The notes beneath the pieces are model-generated. The model saw only the letters and a program-made list of their open reading frames with translations. It had not been told where the DNA came from and did no database searches. Positions 1-4,321 of a stretch of DNA of 6,057 nucleotides are shown here, piece by piece. The DNA is from Pseudomonadota bacterium (GTDB lineage Bacteria; Pseudomonadota; Gammaproteobacteria; Xanthomonadales; Rhodanobacteraceae). Position numbers and translations under genes: made by a program. Position 1 is the stretch's first letter. Every line of letters starts with the position of its first letter. Where the stretch lies: positions 1-6,057 of the forward strand of contig JAJYMF010000365.1 in NCBI GenBank assembly GCA_021787175.1, written 5' to 3'.

Positions 1-1
1 T

Positions 2-970
2 GCCTTCACGCTGAGCAACGGTTTCACCATCGTCGAGTACTACCTGGCGCGCGGCATGCAGGTGGACGACTTCGCGCCCAATCTGTCGTTCTTTTTCAGC
101 AACGGCATGGACCCCGAGTACACCGTGATCGGCCGCGTCGCGCGGCGCATCTGGGCGCGCGCCATGCGCGAGCGCTACGGCGCCAACGAGCGCAGCCAGA
201 TGCTGAAATACCACATCCAGACCTCGGGCCGCTCGCTGCATGCGCAGGAGATCCAGTTCAACGACATCCGCACCACGCTGCAGGCGCTGTACGCGCTGTT
301 CGACAACTGCAACAGCCTGCACACCAACGCCTACGACGAGGCCATCACCACGCCGACCGAGGAGAGCGTGCGCCGCGCGGTGGCGATCCAGCTGATCATC
401 AACCGCGAGCTGGGGCTGAACTTCAACGAGAACCCCTGGCAGGGCAGCTTCGTCGTCGACACCCTGACTGACCTGGTCGAGGAGGCCGTGTACAAGGAGT
501 TCGAGGCCATCAGCGAGCGCGGCGGCGTGCTCGGCGCCATGGACACCATGTACCAGCGCGGCAAGATCCAGGACGAGTCGATGGTCTACGAGCACAAGAA
601 GCACGACGGCTCGCTGCCCCTGATCGGCGTCAACACCTTCCTGCCGCGCGAACACGCCGGCGAAGTCGCCACCAGCATCCAGCTGATCCGCTCGACCGAG
701 GACGAAAAGCGCGCGCAGATCGAGCACGTCCGCACCTTCCAGCAGGCGCGCAATGCCATCGCCGCGTCGCCCGCCAAGGCTTGTCATCCTGAGCGCAGCG
801 AAGGATCTGGCGCGCCCAACGCCCCCGGTTCCCTCACCACCCTCCAAACCACCGCCCGCGAACGCCGCAACCTGTTCGATCAATTGATGCAGGCGGTCAA
901 GTACAACTCGCTGGGGCAGATCAGTCATGCGCTGTACGATGTGGGTGGGGAGTACCGGCGGAATATGTGA
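2..970 (+). CDS. icmF: Fused isobutyryl-CoA mutase IcmF, C-terminal part (5' end outside window)
   Basis: The last ~322 residues of a B12-dependent acyl-CoA mutase are visible. The frame is open from base 2, reading AFTLSNGFTIVEYYLARG before the first internal Met, so that Met at base 56 is not the start. Mutase-barrel blocks are clear: FAPNLSFFFSNGMDPEY, HIQTSGRSLHAQEIQFNDI, the NSLHTNAYDEAITTPTEES stretch, NENPWQGSF, and the ending SLGQISHALYDVGGEYRRNM. The SNGMDPEYTVIGRVARRIWA block is the IcmF form rather than that of ordinary methylmalonyl-CoA mutase. In the family, IcmF joins a B12 domain, a G-protein chaperone domain and the mutase, and interconverts isobutyryl-CoA and n-butyryl-CoA; the first two domains would lie upstream. 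GC is very high (about 78% in a sampled line), typical of a resident gene. One oddity is an extra stretch near 776-835 containing a dispersed repeat. A related mutase such as HcmA is less likely. The family call is firm; the exact substrate is inferred. Confidence 0.93.
   Translation, partial: AFTLSNGFTIVEYYLARGMQVDDFAPNLSFFFSNGMDPEYTVIGRVARRIWARAMRERYGANERSQMLKYHIQTSGRSLHAQEIQFNDIRTTLQALYALFDNCNSLHTNAYDEAITTPTEESVRRAVAIQLIINRELGLNFNENPWQGSFVVDTLTDLVEEAVYKEFEAISERGGVLGAMDTMYQRGKIQDESMVYEHKKHDGSLPLIGVNTFLPREHAGEVATSIQLIRSTEDEKRAQIEHVRTFQQARNAIAASPAKACHPERSEGSGAPNAPGSLTTLQTTARERRNLFDQLMQAVKYNSLGQISHALYDVGGEYRRNM
782..808 (+). repeat. Dispersed TGTCATCCTGAGCG-type repeat inside icmF (encodes CHPERSEGS)
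   Basis: This 27-base stretch begins TGTCATCCTGAGCG, continues CAGCGAAGGATCT, and reads in the icmF frame as CHPERSEGS. The same motif is known as a short interspersed repeat in many unrelated bacteria and often appears as CHPERSEGS in predicted proteins. It forms an imperfect hairpin: TCCT pairs with AGGA, then a GA/AG mismatch pair, then GC with GC around a short loop. It lies between the mutase barrel and the conserved C-terminal helices, where from memory IcmF relatives have a shorter linker, so about 20 codons (776-835) look inserted without breaking the frame. The motif is seen directly; the extent of the insertion is inferred from recalled family sequences. Confidence 0.8.
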
Positions 971-1004
971 CCGCGCTGTCCGAGGTTTTGGCGTTTCCAT
1001 TCGT

Positions 1005-1011
1005 GGGAGGT
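1005..1011 (+). promoter_or_regulatory. Ribosome binding site deciding the start of the TIR-ATPase gene
   Basis: GGGAGGT lies just ahead of GTG at 1015, with GGGAGG ending four bases before it. It is the best Shine-Dalgarno match near the front of the gene. The alternative GTG at 967 overlaps the icmF stop (GTGA) and has only a poorly placed GGGGAG about 14 bases upstream. The codons between 967 and 1014 encode nothing recognisable, whereas the family-like sequence begins right after 1015. Confidence 0.6.
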
Positions 1012-1014
1012 AAA

Positions 1015-2478
1015 GTGGCTAAGCGACTCGAAGAGGTATTTGTCACGGAAGGCGTGCCTACCGACACTTTCGTTCCGCCGCCCAACTACAACGAAATTCT
1101 TGTCGACATTCGGAGTCCGGGTAAGCCCGTTGTGATCGAGGGGCAGTCTGGCACCGGCAAGACGACAGCGGTCAAGCGTATTCAGGCTGCGCTGGATCCC
1201 GGGGCGATGCCAACGTACTTGTCTGCACGTAAGACAAGAGATGTCGAACGCATTACCCGCATCGCCGAACGCTCCGAGAACGGCGCTTTCATCATCGATG
1301 ACTTCCATCGACTCTCACCCGCGACGCGAACCGCATTGGCGGATTTGGCGAAGTTGGCAGCGGAGGAGTTCGACCTCGAGAATTACCCAAAACTCATCAT
1401 TATTGGCATCAACGAAGTTGGGTCTGCATTGATTCAATTCGTTCCAGATATCGCGAAGCGAGTAGGCATACATCGAATCGCGCCGGCCAGTAAAGATCTA
1501 ACGCTACGGCTCATTGAGAACGGCTGCGCGGCTCTAAATATTCGCTTCGAAAAGCCGGATGCGATATTTGACGAATCGCAGGGCGATTACTGGCTTACGC
1601 AGCAGCTGTGCCAGACCGCGTGCACGGTGGCCAATGTGTTGGAAGAAGGGCGTGACCAGGTCACAGTGCCAGTTGATCTTGCTCGTGTCAGAGCTGTTGT
1701 CGTCGAGCGGCTCCGCTCAGCGTATTACCCGGCCGTCAAAGAATTTTGTCGCGGCAGGCGCTTCCGCCCCAGCAACGATCCCTACTTCAAGATGTTGCGT
1801 GTCGTCGCGGAAGCCGGGCAGCCCGTCGTGGATTTGACGGCGCTTGCGAATAGCAATGACGAAGTTCGGGGCAGCATCAACAATATTAAGGATGCGCGCC
1901 TGGCCAATCTCCTCGACTCGAAGGAACTCGCTTCGCGCTACTTCTTTTACTCGCCCGAGACAACGACGTTTGCCGTCGAGGATCCGGCAGTCTTCTACTT
2001 CCTCCGTCATTTGGATTGGGATGCGCTACGGACCGATTGTGGCTTCCGAGGTCGAGATGACGCTTTTGAATTCGATGTGGCGATATCCTTTGCCGGGGAG
2101 AACCGTGATCTTGCAAAGTACATTGCTAATCAACTGCTTTCGCTCGACGTTCAAGTTTTTTACGACGAAAATTTCGAAACAAACTACCTCGGGAAGACTT
2201 GGAGTAAAGAGTTTGCGAGGATATTTGGTAGTGCCTCGCGCTATGTCGTATGTCTGCTTGATGCTCACCATCAAGAGAAGATTTGGCCGACGTTCGAGCG
2301 CGAAGTCTTTGCGCCACGAGTGCAGAGGGGCGAGGTGATTCCGATCTATTTAGATGACACCCCCGTTGTCGGTATGCCGAAGGATATCGTCGGGCTAATG
2401 TTCAAGGATCGTTCGGACGGATGGGAAGCCCGCGCGGACAACGATATCCTGTTCAAGCTGATCGACAAATTGGATTGA
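1015..2478 (+). CDS. AAA/STAND-like ATPase with C-terminal TIR domain, candidate anti-phage effector
   Basis: A 487-residue protein from GTG 1015 (503 if GTG 967 is used); residues are counted from 1015. The N-terminal ATPase has Walker A GQSGTGKT (43-50), Walker B AFIIDD (91-96) and a sensor-like LIIIGINE (127-134), followed by a DIAKRVGIHRI segment typical of the end of an AAA core. Residues about 250-335 look like a winged-helix module ending FAVEDPAVFYFLRHLDW. From about 351, FDVAISFAGENRD opens a TIR domain, with VQVFYDENF and SRYVVCLLDAHHQEKIW. Glu428 in WPTFERE is the likely NADase glutamate. In known bacterial TIR defences, sensing of infection triggers NAD+ cleavage or signal-nucleotide production; that role is inferred here, as is cytoplasmic location. 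It starts 44 bases after icmF with no clear promoter, so readthrough is possible. GC is far below its neighbours, suggesting transfer. The trigger is unknown. Confidence 0.88.
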   Translation: MAKRLEEVFVTEGVPTDTFVPPPNYNEILVDIRSPGKPVVIEGQSGTGKTTAVKRIQAALDPGAMPTYLSARKTRDVERITRIAERSENGAFIIDDFHRLSPATRTALADLAKLAAEEFDLENYPKLIIIGINEVGSALIQFVPDIAKRVGIHRIAPASKDLTLRLIENGCAALNIRFEKPDAIFDESQGDYWLTQQLCQTACTVANVLEEGRDQVTVPVDLARVRAVVVERLRSAYYPAVKEFCRGRRFRPSNDPYFKMLRVVAEAGQPVVDLTALANSNDEVRGSINNIKDARLANLLDSKELASRYFFYSPETTTFAVEDPAVFYFLRHLDWDALRTDCGFRGRDDAFEFDVAISFAGENRDLAKYIANQLLSLDVQVFYDENFETNYLGKTWSKEFARIFGSASRYVVCLLDAHHQEKIWPTFEREVFAPRVQRGEVIPIYLDDTPVVGMPKDIVGLMFKDRSDGWEARADNDILFKLIDKLD

Positions 2479-2522
2479 TGATCTTGCCGCAGTGAACGGC
2501 GGTCGGCGCCGCAAAACCTGTT

Positions 2523-2556
2523 GGGTCAGCAAAACAGGGGTCAGAGTGCACTTTCT
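2523..2556 (+). repeat. Left end repeat of the RAYT unit, REP-like
   Basis: GGGTCAG occurs twice, at 2523 and 2538, followed by AGTGCACTTTCT. The inner part (2532-2556) is the inverted partner of 3332-3356. GTCAG at 2540-2544 can pair with CTGAC at 2558-2562, giving a small hairpin preceded by a G run, the general layout of a REP element. AGTGCACT (2545-2552) is itself a perfect palindrome. The transposase stop codon (complement of 2541-2543) lies inside this repeat. Confidence 0.75.
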
Positions 2557-3251
2557 GCTGACTTGTTTCGCTTGTGCGGACGGCCGATTTTGTCGGGGCC
2601 GGCGCGGCGGGACAGTTGGGCTTCGATGGCCAGACGGAAGCGGTCGGGGCCGAGGGCGTGTTGGCGTTGCAGGTGGATGCGGATAGCGTCGATGTCGTCC
2701 TGGGCGAGTGTTTCCATCGCGAGCGTGCGGTAAGCGGCGCAGCGTTGCTCGCTGGTGGTACCGAGCGCGAGGTAGCTGGCGTGCGGCTGGATCAGCGGGT
2801 CATCACGGCCGAAGGCGTTGCAGGCGTGGCTCGACCAGGGGTAGTGGCGCGGGTCGGTGGTCATGCGGGCACGAACGGGGTTGAGTTCGATATAGCGATA
2901 GCAGTGCAGAAGGTACGTTTCCCGGTCCACCGGTGAGGACTTGTAGCGGCCTTCCCACAGCGTGCCGGTGCGGCGATAGCGGTCGTTGACGTAGCGCACG
3001 TAGCGTCGTCCCAGTGATTGCATGACGCGGGTAATCTGTCCGGCGGCCGTGGGTGTCATCAGCAGGTGCACGTGGTTGGTCATCAGCACGTACGCGTGCA
3101 CGGCACACCCTTCGCGCAGCGCGATTTCGCGCAAGTCCTGCAGGTAGCGCACCCGGTCGACGTCAGTAAAGAAGCACGGTTGGCGATCATTGCCGCGTTG
3201 GACGACATGCTGCGGGATATGGGCGAGGTCGAGTCGTGGCTGGCGAGGCAT
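2541..3251 (-). CDS. REP-associated tyrosine transposase (RAYT, IS200-like HUH/Y1 family)
   Basis: A 236-residue protein beginning MPRQPRLDLAHIPQHVVQRG, a typical family opening. An upstream in-frame ATG at 3290 would add 13 residues, but the start at 3251 has a good AAGGA and matches the family N-terminus. The HUH metal-binding pair is His60 and His62 in MTNHVHLL, and the likely nucleophile is Tyr120 in RYIELNPVRA. RRTGTLWEGRYKSS and YPWSSHACN are further family blocks. A basic tail (KIGRPHKRNK) follows. The family cleaves single-stranded palindromic DNA through a 5'-phosphotyrosine link and is tied to REP repeats; the length and intact motifs suggest a functional enzyme. The last codons (SAESAL and stop) are encoded by the left end repeat, so gene and repeat are physically linked. 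There is no TnpB partner or accessory gene, as usual for RAYTs. Confidence 0.92.
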   Translation of the reverse strand: MPRQPRLDLAHIPQHVVQRGNDRQPCFFTDVDRVRYLQDLREIALREGCAVHAYVLMTNHVHLLMTPTAAGQITRVMQSLGRRYVRYVNDRYRRTGTLWEGRYKSSPVDRETYLLHCYRYIELNPVRARMTTDPRHYPWSSHACNAFGRDDPLIQPHASYLALGTTSEQRCAAYRTLAMETLAQDDIDAIRIHLQRQHALGPDRFRLAIEAQLSRRAGPDKIGRPHKRNKSAESAL

Positions 3252-3258
3252 GTGAGCG

Positions 3259-3263
3259 TCCTT
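3259..3263 (-). promoter_or_regulatory. Ribosome binding site of the RAYT gene
   Basis: On the minus strand AAGGA stands seven bases before ATG at 3251 (AAGGACGCTCACATG). This supports the shorter start over the ATG at 3290, which falls inside a possible hairpin. Confidence 0.6.
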
Positions 3264-3282
3264 GCTGTGACGCTCCAAGCCT

Positions 3283-3321
3283 GCCGGCATCGTGCGGCCG
3301 GGTCTATCGGCAAATGCCGGC
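3283..3321. repeat. Inverted repeat GCCGGCAT / ATGCCGGC in the RAYT leader
   Basis: A perfect 8-base inverted repeat (3283-3290 and 3314-3321) encloses a 23-base loop that contains a shorter GCCG/CGGC pairing. On the minus strand it lies between the right end repeat and the RAYT ribosome binding site, so it would form in the 5' leader of the transposase mRNA. It could be a REP-like target or a leader structure; nothing in the sequence decides which. Confidence 0.4.
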
Positions 3322-3331
3322 TGCGCATGCG

Positions 3332-3372
3332 AGAAAGTGCACTCTGACCCCGGTTTCCCGACCCCGGTTTCC
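3332..3372 (-). repeat. Right end repeat of the RAYT unit, with a 14-base tandem duplication
   Basis: Bases 3332-3356 mirror the left end (AGAAAGTGCACT then CTGACCCC on the plus strand). The outer part repeats GACCCCGGTTTCC at 3346-3358 and 3360-3372, a period of 14. Read on the minus strand it is GGGGTC, then GGGAAACC, then GGGGTCAG, the same two-motif layout as the left end. Confidence 0.75.
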
Positions 3373-3381
3373 TTTCGGGCA

Positions 3382-3411
3382 CGCTTGCTGCAAACGCCGC
3401 CGGTGCAAGCG
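3382..3411. repeat. Short inverted repeat CGCTTGC / GCAAGCG upstream of the secreted-protein gene
   Basis: A perfect 7-base inverted repeat (3382-3388, 3405-3411) with a 16-base loop sits just outside the RAYT unit in the ~137-base gap before the next gene. No T run follows on either strand, so it is not an obvious terminator. It may be a regulatory site or chance. No convincing -35/-10 pair was found in this gap; TATCAT at 3472-3477 is the nearest -10-like sequence but has no partner at the right distance. Confidence 0.3.
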
Positions 3412-3497
3412 CTCCGCTCCCGATGCCGGCTCTGGCAGGAGGCGGCTCAACAGAACGGCGTCAGGTTCACTTATCATGGCCAAGTGGACCTAATTCC

Positions 3498-3503
3498 AGG
3501 GGG
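3498..3503 (+). promoter_or_regulatory. Ribosome binding site of the secreted-protein gene
   Basis: AGGGGG lies six bases before ATG at 3510. This fixes the start at 3510 rather than at an ATG at 3423, whose extra 29 residues would bury the signal peptide. Confidence 0.6.
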
Positions 3504-3509
3504 CATTTC

Positions 3510-4220
3510 ATGGGAATCAGAAATCTCCCGGTGGCGCTGACTCTGCTGGGGCTTCTGGCTCCGCTTCAATCACATGCAGCAGGCAATGACGAATATTTCA
3601 GGATCGTGAGATTCGGGCAGAGCTACCAGCTTTTCGTGGGCAAAAATAAGTGGGTCGATGTCTGGCTGCCCACTGGCCCGGGTGCACAGACTTGGAAAGT
3701 CGGCGACACGATCGAGGTGCGCTACAGCCCGACGCATGGGCTCATTGCCGAGAACACTCACCTGAGACAGGCAGGGCGGGTGATTGGTCTGCATGGCGTG
3801 GCCGACCCGATCAGTGCTGAACTCAAGCGCTGTCTGGCGGCCGGCCAGCACACCAACTTGCAGGCCAAGCTTTGCTATGCGGATGCGGTGACGGCGTGGC
3901 GCAGCATCGTTGCGCACGACCTGCAGCTGGCTGATGAGAAGGTGCCGGCGAGTGCCATGGTGCAAGCGTCCTCAGGGTCGCCATTTGGCATCGGGCGCGG
4001 TGTGACCGCGGGGACTGTCAAGGATGCGGCGCAGGCTTTCACGCAGGCGATGGACCAGCTGGTCGTGACCTATCAGGGGATCAACTATTACGCGTCGTAT
4101 GACGCTGGCACGGGTTGGGATGTCGCTGCCGCTGCCAATGAAATCAAGTTCCTGAAGCAGGAGGACCAGGTGATCCTCGATCTGGTGCGCCGTGCCGCGC
4201 TCGGGAGCCGGAAGCCTTGA
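3510..4220 (+). CDS. Secreted protein of unknown function with signal peptide and possible LprI-like helical domain
   Basis: A 236-residue protein that I do not recognise as a whole. The start MGIRNLPVALTLLGLLAPLQ begins a signal peptide, with likely signal peptidase I cleavage after SHA or SHAA (residue 23 or 24), so a periplasmic or exported protein is expected. Residues about 27-95 are rich in alternating hydrophobics (FRIVRF, YQLFVG, WVDVWLP, GDTIEVRYSP) and look like a small beta-barrel. Residues about 99-145 (ISAELKRCLA, then LCYADAVTAW) have the two-Cys helical rhythm of the LprI/DUF1311 domain, with Cys108 and Cys122 the only cysteines of the mature protein; this is pattern resemblance only. 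A Ser/Gly linker and a final helical region follow. It stands alone, with its own ribosome binding site and terminator. GC is mixed (about 53-65%), below the flanking core genes. The start is well supported; the function is not known. Confidence 0.8.
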   Translation: MGIRNLPVALTLLGLLAPLQSHAAGNDEYFRIVRFGQSYQLFVGKNKWVDVWLPTGPGAQTWKVGDTIEVRYSPTHGLIAENTHLRQAGRVIGLHGVADPISAELKRCLAAGQHTNLQAKLCYADAVTAWRSIVAHDLQLADEKVPASAMVQASSGSPFGIGRGVTAGTVKDAAQAFTQAMDQLVVTYQGINYYASYDAGTGWDVAAAANEIKFLKQEDQVILDLVRRAALGSRKP

Positions 4221-4236
4221 GTTGTAACGAGGCCCG

Positions 4237-4285
4237 AAAGGTGGCGGAGGCCATGGAGCCGATTTGATCGCCTCCGCGCCTTTTT
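4237..4285 (+). terminator. Rho-independent terminator after the secreted-protein gene
   Basis: GCGGAGGC (4244-4251) pairs perfectly with GCCTCCGC (4270-4277) around an 18-base loop. AAAGG (4237-4241) can extend the stem with CCTTT (4279-4283) across a small bulge, and a TTTTT run closes at 4281-4285. It begins 16 bases after the stop codon at 4220. On the minus strand the stem is followed only by a weak CCTTTC, so termination of the convergent peptidase gene here would be less efficient. Confidence 0.75.
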
Positions 4286-4321
4286 GATTCCCCGGTTTAT
4301 TCCTCACCTGCCGAATTCGCC

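Larger units (their letters stand above)
2523..3372 (-). mobile_element. RAYT (REP-associated tyrosine transposase) unit with inverted terminal repeats
   Basis: A single transposase gene on the minus strand is bracketed by inverted repeats: 2532-2556 matches the reverse complement of 3332-3356 at 24 of 25 positions. Outside each repeat lies a second GGGTC or GGGGTC motif about 14-15 bases away (2523-2529 and 3360-3365), so I take the unit as 2523-3372. No target-site duplication is apparent, which fits the HUH/Y1 single-strand mechanism. It sits 44 bases beyond the stop of the TIR-ATPase gene and 137 bases before the secreted-protein gene, interrupting neither. RAYTs are usually domesticated and mobilise or maintain short palindromic repeats elsewhere in the genome rather than moving as classical insertion sequences. 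The exact ends are uncertain. Confidence 0.72.

Noticed and set aside
925..1308. Minus-strand open frame covering the icmF end and the ATPase start
   Set aside because: Overlaps the Walker A region of a well-supported gene on the other strand and has no motif of its own.
2497..2511. CGGCG / CGCCG hairpin just after the TIR-ATPase stop, considered as a terminator
   Set aside because: The stem is only 5 bases and is followed by CAAAACC, not a T run; likely chance in GC-rich DNA. The rest of the 2479-2522 gap shows nothing.
2574..2936. Plus-strand open frame opposite the RAYT gene
   Set aside because: Antisense to a gene with clear HUH and Tyr motifs; its Val/Gly/Ala-rich sequence resembles no family.
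3346..3372. GACCCCGGTTTCC tandem pair, considered as the start of a CRISPR or larger tandem array
   Set aside because: Only two copies with a one-base gap and no spacers; better explained as part of the RAYT end.
3449..3477. Possible promoter with TATCAT as -10 ahead of the secreted-protein gene
   Set aside because: The -35 position reads AACAGA, unlike TTGACA, and there is no extended -10; too weak to annotate.
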